Positions 10,816-22,059 of a stretch of 64,000 bases of DNA are shown in pieces. The translations under genes were made by a program, and so were the position numbers. Source of the stretch: Eumeta japonica. Lineage: Eukaryota > Arthropoda > Insecta > Lepidoptera > Psychidae. Position 1 is the stretch's first letter. The number at the start of each line of letters is the position of its first letter. The stretch is from assembly GCA_005406025.1 (NCBI GenBank), contig BGZK01000209.1, forward strand, positions 372,001 to 436,000, read 5' to 3'. A model generated the notes under the pieces. It searched no databases and was not told the origin of the DNA. It saw nothing but the letters and a program-made list of their open reading frames with translations.

Positions 10816-11089
10816 AATAGGGGTAGGGTTGCCAACCGTACTCTAAAACAGAGCATTGTACTCTATATCATGCAAGCGTACTCTACAATCTACAACACTA
10901 ATAGAGTAAGCTAAAACACTCTTGTTCTTTGCTGTGTTGTTATGTGCTGCAAAACATACCAAAAAATAACTTTTTAAAAATTTTAAATAAATAATACTCT
11001 TTTTTATAAATCGGTACTCTTTATTTACCTCCTTTGTGATCAGATATACTCTATTTCTTCTAATAAAATTTGGCAACCCTAAATAGGGG
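10816..11089. mobile_element. hAT-type MITE with 8-bp target site duplication
   Basis: The element (10824-11081, 258 bp) starts TAGGGTTGCCAA and ends TTGGCAACCCTA, about 12 bp of terminal inverted repeat. It is flanked by identical 8-bp repeats AATAGGGG (10816-10823 and 11082-11089). An 8-bp duplication and this type of terminus are characteristic of the hAT superfamily. Seven or so TACTCT-like words recur, three near each end in the same orientation, as expected of subterminal transposase-binding motifs. It encodes no transposase; the minus frame 10843-11076 is a shadow. The exact duplication suggests recent insertion. Confidence 0.85.
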
Positions 11090-11755
11090 TCATTTTGTGA
11101 ACAGGGGCTAATGCATTAGCTATTAATGTATAAGTGAACAAAGTCAGCAAGTATGAGATCTATTATATTTATTATATCGATATACAATTCGATAGCATGT
11201 GATCTTGGGTAAATACGACGTATGCAATACGTTTCACGTGGTGATTGAGTGTAATAAATGCAACAAACGTTTCTGCACGTGCCATAAGTATATAAAAGTG
11301 TTCGAATTATTTACACATACAATTATGCTTCAACGTTGTATAAGTCCGGGTTGTTTTGGAGAAAAAAATCGTGATGTATCCACATAAAATTTTACGGCTG
11401 TGTCAAGGATGTAGATAACCTGGTATTTTTCATGAATTCAATGAATTCAAAGGAGGTTTGTTATTTAAAAACAGTCCCCTTGATGTATATTGTTGGAAAA
11501 TTGAAATAATTGTGTTTTCAAAGCGACAACTTATTTAGATTTATTTTGCACATGATATTCGGTTATGTTATTTTTTGCAATTATGCTATTTATTTTTATT
11601 TAATATGTAAGTACGCGCCTATTTTGCAGAAGGGAGGGCAGAGATTACAGTTCTTATGGCAGGACCTTTAACCATTTTAGCTTCAGTGACACCCCATCAA
11701 TCGCTTCACGGAAATTATTTTTTTTATTTCTTAGTTAATTATTAGTTTAACCACG
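11090..11755. other. AT-rich stretch, no gene seen
   Basis: The open frame 11199-11387 is Cys/His-containing but short and unrecognised. TGAATTCAA is directly repeated at about 11430-11450. Confidence 0.35.
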
Positions 11756-11759
11756 AAAT

Positions 11760-11932
11760 AATTGGTATGGCGCCGCTGGGGCAGTGGATGAATACGTAAG
11801 CGAACCCAAAGGTCGAGCACAAGGCTACGAGAAGAACGCCATGGGGTTATAGTCGGTAAGAGTCTGACATAACTGAGTTGGCCATCCTAGCTCTCGGGTC
11901 CCCACGAGGATTTACCCATGTGAAAAAACGTT
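11760..11932 (+). repeat. Lepidopteran interspersed repeat fragment
   Basis: The stretch 'CCATGGGGTTATAGTCGGTA' followed by 'AGAGTCTGACAT' and a 'CGGGTCCCCACGAGGATTTA' segment resembles the 3' region of a dispersed repeat that I associate with butterfly and moth genomes. It stands out by GC content. Its class is not determined. Confidence 0.45.
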
Positions 11933-12388
11933 TGAATAAAATAATACAACTTTGGATATAGGAGTGAAGTTTTAATAATAATTTTCTACTAACCTAGTAA
12001 GTTACAATTTCGAAAAACTTATAAAATGTATTGCATTAAGATAGCTAACTACATTATACATTGTTTTTTATAATATACATCGATTAAAAATTAAAATCGA
12101 TTTTCGGTTACGATGTATCTTAAAATACGCAATGAGAATGTTGCACGCGATTAACTCAAAAACAGACAGTATCCTAGTCTACTTACGATTCAATGTAATC
12201 TAATAAACATCAGTATTTTTGTTAAAATTTAAGTGCCGGTGGCATTTCTATATATCACAATTGGAAATATTATCATATTTTTATGCGATTTATTATTAAT
12301 TTACGTTTCAGGCTAACCATCTGCATTTTCTTTATCTATTCAAAAAATTCCACAAAAGGATAGGAAATATATATTTTTTTAATATGCC

Positions 12389-12468
<80 letters not shown>

Positions 12469-13079
12469 TTATTTCCTAAACAGCTTTCGTCTGCTTGAAT
12501 ATAAAATAATTTATGATTTACAGGGAACGATCTCTGTTTCGATTAAGATCCAATTTCGGTTGTATTTCTGATCATTCATTACATCAATTATGTACCCAAT
12601 ATTTTTTTTATTTGCAGCACACCTTGAAGCGTAAAGAGAAATTGAAAACTTAAATTTGAACCTAAATATATTTAATAAGAACTCATGAAGTGTCTGTGGG
12701 ACAGCCGGTTCGAACGAAGTTCCTTTCGCTATATTATGTAAATATATATATTTTTAATTGAAAAATAACAATGTAATTTATTAAAACGTTTGAAATAAAT
12801 GGTAAGAAATATTTGTGACTTGTCAATAAACATTTTTTTTATTTATCATTATCATTCTAAAAAAAAATAATACAAGAAGACATAGAGATCGAGAACTACG
12901 TATACACTAACCTAGCATACACTATACAGCGGTCAACATTCTTTGTTGCGATTACACTTTTTTTCGTGCAGCACCCATCCGCCGAGCGTCTACAAGACTC
13001 GCGACTTTTTTCGTTTCTTTATAAAAATATCGGTTATATTTTGAGAATGAGTCAATTAAAATAATTCTTTATCCAACCG
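11933..13079. other. AT-rich stretch around a (TA)n tract, no gene seen
   Basis: Nothing is recognisable apart from the microsatellite at 12392-12459, which is listed separately. Confidence 0.4.
12392..12459. repeat. (TA)n microsatellite
   Basis: About 34 TA units. The flanks TAGGAAATATATAT (12361) and ATATTTATTTCCTA (12465-12478) are imperfect inverse complements, so the tract sits at the centre of a larger near-palindrome. Confidence 0.9.
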
Positions 13080-13250
13080 TACATTTAATGATGTCCCAAT
13101 GGCGAGACATATGAGCACACTCCTCTTATTGAGGCCACCAATTAAGGGCGGGCTGTAATAACCGGTCGCGAAGCCGTCGCTATTCACCCGCCGCCGCCGG
13201 GCTGGTGGTGTAGTTAAACGACCCAGACGGCAAGTGTATGAAAATACTCG
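13080..13250. promoter_or_regulatory. GC-rich unique island, putative cis-regulatory element
   Basis: A 13090-13240 segment contains 'GGCGGGCTGTAATAACCGG' and a CCGCCGCCGCC run between AT-rich flanks. There is no coding frame and no repeat signature. Confidence 0.25.
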
Positions 13251-13834
13251 AGATGATCCATTACTCCTAGGCTATGTAAACATATATATCTGTGGATCAT
13301 TGGATCTTTTACGTAAAGTGCAACTAGAACTACGCTCATCCCTTACAAATACAAAGAAATATAAAAATGCAAGACTTTTGTTTTATGTATGTGTTTATTT
13401 TAATATGCATGAATTAAGCCGAACTATATGAATATTTTACTTTAGGAAATGAGTAATATATTATAGTATGGTTATGTACGTAATGTATTTTTACAAGTGT
13501 GCGTTAAGCTTTTGTTGAGTCTTTCCTGTTCAGAAAAGAAATACAAATATGCTAGTTCGCTCAATATCACCGGATACATATTTCAGTTTTAGATTATTTT
13601 GGAATATATTATACCAAATAAATACTTCAAATATCAGTCAAGTATTCATTGCCCTACACAATTACGAAAAATAATATCAACAAATGGAATACGCCTGTAC
13701 CTTTATAAATTTGAAATAAATACGTGATTCCGATTTTATTTCATTTCTCTCCTATTTCATAACATGAAAATTATTTATGCTCCCGACTATTCTCTAAATT
13801 TAATAATAGAAAAAAAAAACAGTCTTTTCAAATA
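13251..13834. other. AT-rich stretch, no gene seen
   Basis: The frame 13234-13431 is short and unrecognised, and nothing else was found. Confidence 0.35.
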
Positions 13835-14012
13835 AATAAGTGATATGCGGCAAAACGATTTTCCGTCGCGCAATGGGTTACGAAAACGCCGTAAAGTGCA
13901 GCAGTTACGGACCGGCGGCGGGGGCGTGCCGAGTGGGCGCCGCGGCCGTGCTACGGGAAAGATTTATGTATTGCTCTTGCGTCGTCGTCGATGTTGGATT
14001 TCGAACTGACGA
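13835..14012. promoter_or_regulatory. GC-rich unique island
   Basis: A CpG-dense core (13905-13960, GGCGGCGGGGGCGTG) is followed by GATTTATG, a posterior-Hox/Caudal-like word. Open frames on both strands here (13840-14067 plus, 13951-14154 minus) follow from composition. No family is recognised. Confidence 0.25.
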
Positions 14013-14096
14013 GCGACTTATGACAATCCATAACCGTGTCCATATTTCTTTTTGTGTACCTAAATAGATATATAATGAATAATTTGAGAATATTTT

Positions 14097-14265
14097 TTAG
14101 GGTTCCGTGCCCAAAGGGCATTAACAGGGCCCTATCGTTAAACTTATGTCGCACGTCCTTTTATCCTATCCTTAGGGACTATTACTTTTGGAATATACAG
14201 TCATAGTATATTGTATGGTTATACAGAACTCTCGGTGTGCAAATTCTCGCATTCGCATTTGGCTA
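14097..14265 (-). mobile_element. Helitron-like family A, internally deleted copy
   Basis: Plus-strand TTAGGGTTCCG (14097-14107) is the inverted 3' end, and the segment near 14230-14265 reads on the minus strand 'TAGCCAAATGCGAATGCGAG', the family 5' end. Both termini are only about 170 bp apart, so most of the body is deleted. Confidence 0.6.
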
Positions 14266-14609
14266 GGTTTTTATTTCTTGAAAATGAAATGTCCTTCGAA
14301 GAATTTGCATTATTCGCAGCTGATTCTGTAAATTAACTGAGTTGTTGCCTTCAGTTTCACAAACGCCATTATATTTTTTTACAAAAGAGTAAATGTAAAC
14401 CACGTTATACTAATTTTTAATTAATTATATATAGATATTCAATTTTAGAAATTCTAATACATATACAACTGCAGGCCTATAATTACGTTTAGTTAGATAA
14501 AAATAACTCAAGAGACAGATAGTGATTAATATTGAATACATTTAAAAGAACACGATAAAACATACACCGACTCCATTGCTGTGAACAAAACGCATCGACT
14601 ACACCCGTA

Positions 14610-14840
14610 GACAATCAGCCCAGTGTCTACCGTCCAACGCTATATCAGATCGTGGTTTTATCCGAAGGCGAAGAAAATTTTATGGCGCATCATCAAAACA
14701 GCCAACGTAACCGCGTACACGTGAACAATCCTAGCAATTAGAATAGATGGGTAACGGGTATTGACCGGCGGCGGGAGGTGCTCGACCAGCCGCATGTGGG
14801 TCGCGCGTGACGTCACGGCCGGCCATGGCGTGCTCTATGG
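14610..14840. promoter_or_regulatory. GC-rich unique island with a CRE palindrome
   Basis: GTGACGTCAC at 14807-14816 is a perfect CREB/ATF site. It lies in a CpG-dense segment with GGCCGGCC at 14817-14824. No coding frame is recognised. Confidence 0.3.
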
Positions 14841-15439
14841 TGTTAGTACAACGCACTCGAGGCACTTCCTATCTTCCGTAAAAATACCACAGGCACCTGT
14901 GCGACACTGCGATGTTAGTATAGAAACTAATTTTTTAGTTTTAATTCTTCACAAATATATCCGAACGAAAAATCCAGTTACGCTTATATACTTATATAAG
15001 TATTGATCATTCGTCATATTTTTATGATAAAACATGATATCGAGTGGAATTGTGTGTTAAACATCTGTATTATTTAAATTCACATAATTTTTGGAACGAA
15101 ATTCTTTAATGCGACTTGCAGCAGGAGTTGACTGGTAGAAATCGTAAGATAACAACTTACTTCTGGTAAGTCGCATGAAGATGGCATGACACTTTTTCTA
15201 GTTCTTTTTTCTTATAATTTATAAATTACTGTGTTATATCTAATTTTTATAAACAAATATTTTTCTTAAAATATAAAATGTAAATTAGTAAAATCTATTC
15301 CTTACTTTGCATTATTGAAAAAACACTTCGTTCCTGATAAGGATCCCCTCGACCGCATAATTAGTTTCCTATGTAAGCCACACGAGATATATGAATTATT
15401 GCTAATTATCTAATAATTGCTTAATATGAATTATTAAAT

Positions 15440-15833
15440 TTTACAGCCGATTTCTATGGAAAGCCCTCGATTCACAATACACGATCCGCGTGTTCAAAAC
15501 GACTCAGTCGATAAAGAACTATTAATAGCAAACAATATGGACCTTCATCGAAAGTATGAGTTTAAACTTTTCGTACTTTATCTAGTCTCAATTTTAGGAC
15601 GACGTTCGAAGGGCGTCGCTCCGACAAGACCTCGCCAAACGATAACAGGACCCGGAATACTTCGTTTATCAGACGTGTCGCCGATTACGACGTCTGTGAC
15701 CTACATGCCGTCTATCCATTGCCGTTTGCATCGCAGCGATAAAACATCAAAAACTGACAGAATTCCACTGGTCATTTCAGTGTTAGAACGTTTAGACACC
15801 TGTAGTCTTCGACGACGTCGTCGGTGCAGTTAG
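15440..15833 (+). CDS. Candidate 3'-terminal exon, unrecognised protein
   Basis: An acceptor-like 'TTAAATTTTACAG' at 15434-15446 opens a frame that runs 125 codons from ATG 15456 to TAG 15831-15833. An in-frame stop lies just upstream of the acceptor. AATAAA follows 20 bp after the stop (15854-15859). The peptide has a hydrophobic stretch KLFVLYLVSIL near residues 37-47 and a basic tail CSLRRRRRCS. I recognise no domain. Acceptor, frame and polyadenylation signal in order are suggestive, but a chance frame is possible. Confidence 0.25.
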
Positions 15834-16129
15834 ATTCGCTTTTCATCGATGGAAATAAAAATTTTATTTAATATCTATAGTTTAAAGTTATCGTGTGCAG
15901 TACTAAAGGATCGTGTATCGGGCAGTATCGTGTGCCATATAAATTTTTAATTTAAAATAGTTCTAGAAGTTACGCAGTATCTAAATATTGGGGTACCATA
16001 TATTATACAACACGTAACGAGATTACAGTGAGTTTCGGTATACCATATTTAATGGTTTTATACTTATAAAATTTTGGAACTTTTAAAGATCTCGTGACAT
16101 TTCTCATATTTCTGTAATTCGCAAATCCT
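15834..16129. other. Stretch with possible polyadenylation signal, otherwise empty
   Basis: AATAAA at 15854-15859. AATTCGCAA (16117-16125) is inverted against TTGCGAATT at 16132-16140, at the border of the tandem repeat. Confidence 0.35.
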
Positions 16130-16432
16130 ACTTGCGAATTGGCTTTCCTGTTTTTTTATTACTTTCATTTTTTAATTAAAAAACGCTCTAGACGACAACT
16201 GTTCAAGATTTTCAGAAAATTTCATACAATACTTGCGAATTGGCTTTCCTGTTTTTTTATTACTTTCATTTTTTAATTAAAAAACGCTCTAGACGGCAAC
16301 TGTTCAAGATTTTCAGAAAATTTCATACAATACTTGCGAATTGGCTTTCCTGTTTTTTTATTACTTTCATTTTTTAATTAAAAAACGCTCTAGACGGCAA
16401 CTGTTCAAGATTTTCAGAAAATTTCATACAAT
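16130..16432. repeat. Tandem repeat, three exact 101-bp units
   Basis: Units occupy 16130-16230, 16231-16331 and 16332-16432. Each starts ACTTGCGAATTGGC and ends TTTCATACAAT. Units 2 and 3 are identical; unit 1 differs by one base (GACGACAACT against GACGGCAACT). Each unit holds the palindrome TTTTTTAATTAAAAAA. Near identity shows a recent expansion. Confidence 0.95.
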
Positions 16433-16489
16433 GTCGATAGACCTAACCTAACAAATTTGGAGTGCAATAATAATACAGCCTTCCCGCGC

Positions 16490-16700
16490 TTCAGATTACA
16501 ACCGAGAAATTACTCCGACGCGACGAACGGAAAATAGTCATACGTCTCCCTGCCCTGGAGATTAGCTCCCCGGGAACGACTTCCGCCTCACCGCCGCGGT
16601 TACATAAGACGCATTAGAAGTGGTCCGCCGCATAGACATGTAGAGGACAAGAGAGCTCCACTTTTATATAATGACTGTAGCTCTCTTCTGTTTATTTCTA
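16490..16700. promoter_or_regulatory. GC-rich unique island with inverted repeat
   Basis: A segment with CCCCGGGAACGACTTCCG and CCGCCGCGG. Its right edge carries AAGAGAGCT (16649-16657) inverted against AGCTCTCTT (16679-16687) around a TTTTATATAA core. No gene is recognised. Confidence 0.25.
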
Positions 16701-16776
16701 TAACTTTATACATTCGTGTAATGAAATCAACGAGATCGCGCCGCCTTAATTTGAGGACTGTATAACTGTAGTACAC

Positions 16777-16831
16777 GAACTTGTAATAAATCTAATACGG
16801 CTCAAAATGTAATGACATTTATTACAAGTTC
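16777..16831. repeat. 15-bp perfect inverted repeat
   Basis: GAACTTGTAATAAAT (16777-16791) and ATTTATTACAAGTTC (16817-16831) with a 25-bp spacer. It could be the termini of a tiny foldback or a stem-loop. Function unknown. Confidence 0.6.
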
Positions 16832-16959
16832 ACCTACCATATTATATATCTACAGGTTGTTATAGATCTGATTTATGTAGTTTTGTTCCGTCATGATTAT
16901 CAGCTGAAAAGATACACTATGTATAGAATGACAGAAAATATATGTACAATAGTTACTTC

Positions 16960-17190
16960 TTAAGGTTTCTTAACCAAAGGATGCCAACGCGATCCTATTA
17001 CTAAAGCTCTACTGTCTGTCTGTCCGTCTTTCAAAGGGTTGTATCTTTTGAAGCGTAATAGGCAGACATTTTCACAGACTGTGTCTTACTATTTTTACGA
17101 TGGTCGCTATAACAAAAATTAACAAAATAAAATAAAGTTACAAACTAAAAGGGGTATCCATATAAGAAACGTGGTTTTCGACGTTTTCTA
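16960..17190 (-). mobile_element. Helitron-like family A, 3' part
   Basis: Starts with an eroded inverted 3' end 'TTAAGGTTTCTTAACCAAAGG', then 'GATCCTATTACTAAAGCTC' and a CTGTCTGTCTGTCCGTC tract, as in the copy ending at 37875. A 'GTATCCATATAAGAAACGTGG' segment corresponds to its middle. The 5' end is missing. Confidence 0.55.
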
Positions 17191-17778
17191 TTGAATCCTA
17201 ATTTTTGAAGTGACTTTTTCAGACCCGTTGGGCGATTTTTTCACAGGTAAAATCTTATTAGTTCGCATTACCGACATGCTAATGTTCGCGCTCGCTCCAA
17301 TAGACTGGAACGAGCGCAGCGGCCTGTGTACAGATATTCGCACGAGTGTAAGATGTGTTGTCACTACTCGTCCTCAGCCCTCGTTGAAGGTTGTACATTA
17401 CATAATAAGTATCTACGTAAAGTTTTTTGACTATTTTGAATATAATTTTTATCATTATAAAATTGCAATATTAGCACATCACTTGGAATGACAGCAGACA
17501 TGACAACTACACTATTGTTAATGATTTCAATTTACAAATTGTAAATTAGGGTACTGCAATTAATCTCATAATCCAAAACTAACAATGTTATTTCATACTT
17601 TTAAGTTTTAAATTTCTGCGGCAGTCCGTAAGGACTGACTCTAATTTTGTTTCAGTTTTTCATCAACTATTTTCAAAAAAAAAAAAATGTAATTCAATAT
17701 TGTACAGTGCTACGAAATCATCCGTGTGCGAGTCCTACTCGCACCCGTCCGGTTCTTTGTATATTTTTTATGTACGTC
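17191..17778. other. Mixed stretch, no firm feature
   Basis: A frame at 17210-17491 follows an acceptor-like 'GTGACTTTTTCAG' but has no recognisable domain. GATTTTTTCACAG|GTAAAA at 17234-17252 on the plus strand resembles a weak recursive splice site. Confidence 0.25.
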
Positions 17779-17814
17779 TGCGAACGGTACAAGTTTGTAC
17801 TTGTACCGTTCGCA
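17779..17814. repeat. 15-bp perfect hairpin
   Basis: TGCGAACGGTACAAG (17779-17793) and CTTGTACCGTTCGCA (17800-17814) with a TTTGTA loop. The stem is GC-balanced, unlike the AT-rich surroundings. Confidence 0.7.
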
Positions 17815-17899
17815 TACGCATCTCCGCGATGCATATCAGTCTAAGTATAGAAGGGGGGTAATCACGCAGTGCTTGCGTGTATTATCATTACACAGGAAT

Positions 17900-18055
17900 C
17901 GGTGTTTCCTGGTGATTATCGGTTCGCGGGGAGCGCCGTCTTTATGAAAATAATATGCCGCTTGTGCAGTAGTCCTCGTTAGGCCGTCGGCGGGGGTGCG
18001 CGGCGGCTTCCGCCTCACAAACGAGCCGTCAATCAGAGCTGCCGAAACGAGATGG
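17900..18055. promoter_or_regulatory. GC-rich unique island
   Basis: CpG-dense segment with GGCCGTCGGCGGGGGTGCGC. The minus frame 17836-18018 is a composition effect, and no family is recognised. Confidence 0.2.
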
Positions 18056-18433
18056 CTAACTTAGACGAATATAGAGGTGTTTAAGAATGCCGCGTCGTAT
18101 TGTCTGACTGTTAATACACAAATATCTAATCAAAATGACAAGAGTTGAAAAAGTATTGTCCGTCAGAGCACTATAAGGTAATAATAGAGGCGTAAGTCTG
18201 TAATGTGACGCGCAGTACCATCGGATCGCCTACGTGACAGGTAAAATCTCTTCTAATGCCGCAGTACAGACAAAATCCTGTATGTTTGTTAATGTCACTT
18301 GTTCCGTTATCGTACCTCACAAAACTTATATCGACTTAATTTAATTTGAAATTTTGATGAAGTCGCTCATTTGAACCGGTTCCCCCGCACGTTCCCTTAC
18401 TATGGACGTTATATTTAATTACGTTAAATTAAA

Positions 18434-18480
18434 GTAGAGGGAAGGCTTATGTCCAGAGGCGGACTTCCGACGGTGAAGCG
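18434..18480 (+). mobile_element. LINE 3'-end fragment
   Basis: 'GAGGGAAGGCTTATGTCCAG' followed by AGGCGGACTTCCGACGGTGA resembles the 'GGCCTATGTCCAGCAGTGGA' 3' end of LINEs common in Lepidoptera. Only about 47 bp is recognisable. Confidence 0.4.
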
Positions 18481-18829
18481 AACATTAAATTAAATGACTC
18501 TATAGGCACTAACACCGTATATTTATGACGCCTTGAAGATCTAATGCCATTTTTAAATATAAAGTCTCATTAAGCTATCAGCACATAAACGCAAACGTAT
18601 GAGCCGCTTTTTTTAACAATATAAAAACCTGGTAATCAAATTTTATGCTCAAAATACTTTTCGTTGAACATGTTGATAAAAATTTTTAGTTCGATTTTTT
18701 CAGACTTACAAAACTCATGGTCCAAACCTAAGAACAAGAGACACAAAATTAACGACGACACAAAATATACAGTTCAGAGGAAAACTCATTTAAGATATTT
18801 TATGGTATTTATATATTATAGGCCATATA

Positions 18830-20092
18830 TTAGGAGTACAAATAAGTTTCCGCCGTTTTTTGTCAAAATAATAAAATAATGTTTATTGTGAAAGAACGGT
18901 AACTTAATTTTAATCGAAGTATTGTCCATCACTAGCAACTACTTTTTCCCATCCTACAGGCAGCGTTCGGATTCCAAGTCTGAAGAACTCCTTATCTTTT
19001 GAGGATATCCACGAATCAACCCAATTTTTAGTATCTTCATATGATGTGAATCGCTGCTCTGACAGAGCATGTGCCATTGACCGGAACAGATGATAGTCGG
19101 ACGGCACAATGTTTGGTGAATATGGCTGGTGGGGTAGTACTCCCCAATTAAGTGGTTTCAAATAGTTTTTCACCGGAACCGCTACATGCGGACGAGCATT
19201 ATCATGTAGTAGAATAATTTTGTCGTGTCGGGAGTAATATTGAGGGCGTTTTTATTTCAGAGCTCGGCTCAATCTCATCAATTGTGTTCGGTATAGAATT
19301 CCAATGTTTGTTTCGCTTTTCATCTGATTAAGCAACTCGTAATACACCACACCCAGCTGATCTCACCAAATACACAGCATGAGTTTTTTTCCATGAATAT
19401 TCGGTTTTGGTGTGGATGTTGACGCCTGGCCAGACAGTCCCCATGATTATCTCTTTTTGGATATTATATTATATTCACTTTTCATCACCAGTCACAATTC
19501 GATGTAAAAATTTTTTTTTGTACCTAGCTAGCACCATTTCCCTCATGCATAATCGGCGTTCATAATCTCTCGGCTTTAATTCGTATGGAACCCAATTACC
19601 GTGTTTATGAATCACTCCTAACGATTTTAAACGATGCGAGACTGCTTGCCGAGTGACTTCTAAAGTAAGTGCAAGTTTCTTTTGTGTTTGAAACGAATTT
19701 TCCTCCAATAATTCCTCCAATTCTGCATCCTCATAAATTTTTGGCCTTCCACGCGATCTTTGTCTTCTACGTCAAAATCACCGTTTTTAAATTTTTGAAA
19801 TCACTCACGACATGTTCTCTTACTCAAGACAGCCTCATTATATGCTTCTATGAGCAATCGATGTGCTTCAGCTACATATTTTTTTTTTAATTAAAGAAGT
19901 AAATTAAAAGTTCTCGCAAATGACGCTAATTCGGCTCAAATTAGACATTTTCGAATAAAAAAAAATATATGATGCCTTATATAAAGTGTAAGCAATGCAA
20001 CTGTAAACAATAGAAAAACAAAAAAAAAAAGATTTTTTTTTCAAACACACTCAAAACAAAAAAATATGATTCGTTTATTTGTTTACCGAACT
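18830..20092 (-). mobile_element. mariner element, Mos1-like (mauritiana-type)
   Basis: The minus-strand 3' terminus is preserved as TTAGGAGTACAAATAAG at 18830-18846 beside a TA. The opposite end near 20070-20092 is eroded (TTATTTGTTTACC). The span of about 1.26 kb fits a complete mariner. It contains a transposase pseudogene at 18910-19948. Mariner elements move by cut and paste into TA. Confidence 0.8.
18910..19948 (-). pseudogene. mariner transposase pseudogene (Mos1-like)
   Basis: The span from ATG (19948) to the stop (18910-18912) equals the usual 345 codons. Recognisable blocks in order are a helix-turn-helix stretch with RQAVSHRLKSLG, the WVP linker (NWVPYELKPRD), VTGDE with the first catalytic Asp, HDNARPH with the second, and YSPNIVPSDYHLF with the third (D34D type). 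The C-terminus EKVVASDGQYFD is intact. It is broken by an early stop after the first 14 codons, by frameshifts near 19740-19760, and by disruption between about 19174 and 19474. It cannot make transposase. The frame 19669-19890 on the other strand is a shadow. Confidence 0.9.
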
Positions 20093-20940
20093 TGCTTAAG
20101 TAAATAACACTTGTTTAAATAAAAAAAAGTAAGCGAACGTTCTTAAACAGCATTTTTTTTTGGTTAAAAAGAATAACAAAAGTTTTAATTTAAAACTTTC
20201 AAACGCTCTTTTTAATTTTTATTATTATCGATAATTAATAACTATATAACAGTTTATTAATTATAGGCTCATTTTATAAATAAATAATTAGAATTTTGTT
20301 AGGGAACATATTTTTGCTTTCGGAAGGTGATATTTGTTATCGAATTTTTATTAATTATATTAGTAGTCAATGGTATATAAAAAATAACTAGCTACATTCG
20401 ATTTTAAGAAAGCGCAACTCTCACTAGGCGATTAAATTAATACCCGGAACTAGGGACTTTTTTATTGAAAATTTGAAAGGCTTATTCTCTTTTCTTATAC
20501 ATTACTATAAAATAAGAATTCTAAGCTTCGAAACAGATACTAATTCACGATGCATATCTGTTAAGATGGCGACTTATCTTTTTACCATCCGCGATGTGAC
20601 TGTGCGCCGCTTTGGTAACCGGATTTTATATTTGAGTCTGTCGGGAGTCTGTGTAGATTCTATGAGTTCGTAACTATTCACAGTGCTCACTCTTTCTTTG
20701 AATTCGAATTTTATGTCTTTCCCACTGTTATTTAAAACAATACGTACTTTTGTTGTAGATTCTAACAGGTGAATTCATTAATAAAGCCATTCTTCGGTTT
20801 TGTGATTAATTCGAAAAAGAAACATACTTATAATTATAAACATACTTATAAAATAGTGTTCGACCAATAAGCTTTAATATGAATCTGCAATTCCGTATTG
20901 TCTTAAATTTTCAAATTAATAAATAGATCTAGACTCTCAA
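20093..20940. other. AT-rich stretch, no gene seen
   Basis: Poly-A/T-rich up to 20470. A slightly GC-richer patch at 20540-20660 has a short unrecognised frame (20473-20673). Confidence 0.35.
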
Positions 20941-21230
20941 CAAACCATCTCTCAAACCTTTGCTGGAACGTGTGAGAATTCACCATCGTGTTCATTTCCT
21001 TTGATCTCCATCAATTTAGCGTTAGTGTCGCGTGCGCATGCCTTAATGGTACGACTGTTGACCTCGCGACGCTCGAAATTAGCGAATTTTGTGTTAACGA
21101 ACGGCCGTGACAGGGTGCTGGGGTCTATGACCCGGCCGTTTGGACGCAGCACAGGCGAACGCTCTCGCATCAGATCGGGCGCATCTGTTGCCTATCGATC
21201 TGTTCGATATCGGCTCGCCTGAAAGGTGTG
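20941..21230 (-). CDS. Candidate minus-strand exon or GC-rich regulatory island
   Basis: The minus strand is open from about 21203 to the TGA at 20952-20954; from ATG 21170 it has 72 codons, including RPNGRVIDPSTLSRPF and a charged tail LMEIKGNEHDGEF. AAAG|GTTTGA at the end could be a weak donor. The plus strand is also open (21001-21222), so open length here may only reflect GC content. I recognise no family. Regulatory sequence is at least as likely. Confidence 0.15.
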
Positions 21231-22059
21231 AAATTTAATGGGCCGAATCTAAAATGGAATACCTTTCGATGCGTGTCTGGATAGAGTGGTTTAAGTTCGA
21301 CTATAATAATCAGTAAGGCCGACGACTGTTACTAAATCAATGACAGTCCCACGCGCAGTTGGGAGTTTATCTGATGGGTTGTTCACCTAGTTTACACTCA
21401 CGCCGACTCGAACGTATAATTCTGACCGGTTCAGTAAACGCTATAATTGTACACCACTTATTTGTATAGAAAACATTCTTACTTAAACATAACTAATAAC
21501 CACCTTCTGCCCTCTCGCGAGAACATAAAACAAATTGCTTCATTTTCTGTTTCGATAGACTATTACTAAAACCATCAGTGTTCAAGAGGGGACCAAGATG
21601 GGAATCGACAGTGGAACCAGTTACATTAAAGTTGTGTATCGAATTAGGAAACAAGAAAGGCTTATAAGATCTATCAGATTGATAGACAAATGGCATTTGT
21701 CTATGCAACTGAATTCGTAAGAAAACAAGAAAGTGTTGAACAATTAAAACTCTAATTCAGACCCAAAAAGTTCCTAGGACGGTCGATATTCTTAATGATT
21801 ATCATCAGCGGAGAATGGAATAGAGAAGAATAGCCAAAGGAAATAAAAATACATCATTCTACGGAACTTAAATTACGAATATACCTTACGTAAATAAAAA
21901 TTATATTCAATATTCTTCTCGAATAACCATTGAAAATCACTAACCATGTCTGAGAAATTCTCAAAACTCAAAAATAACACAAAATACATAGACGGCGATA
22001 ACTTTGGTTGTGCATCGAATCGCAAACAAAAATCATATTTATTATAATGGAATCCATCC
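21231..22059. other. AT-rich stretch, no gene seen
   Basis: Minor GC-richer patch at 21290-21430. The minus frames at 21493-21708 and 21873-22073 are unrecognised. Confidence 0.35.

Noticed and set aside
10843..11076. 77-codon minus frame
   Set aside because: Entirely inside the hAT MITE; the element's AT-rich sequence explains it.
16130..16432. CRISPR-like array
   Set aside because: Units are contiguous 101-bp tandem copies without unique spacers, in a eukaryotic context.
17234..17252. Plus-strand recursive-splice-like word TTTTTTCACAG|GTAAAA
   Set aside because: The donor half is weak (GTAAAA) and it is on the opposite strand from the two better sites.
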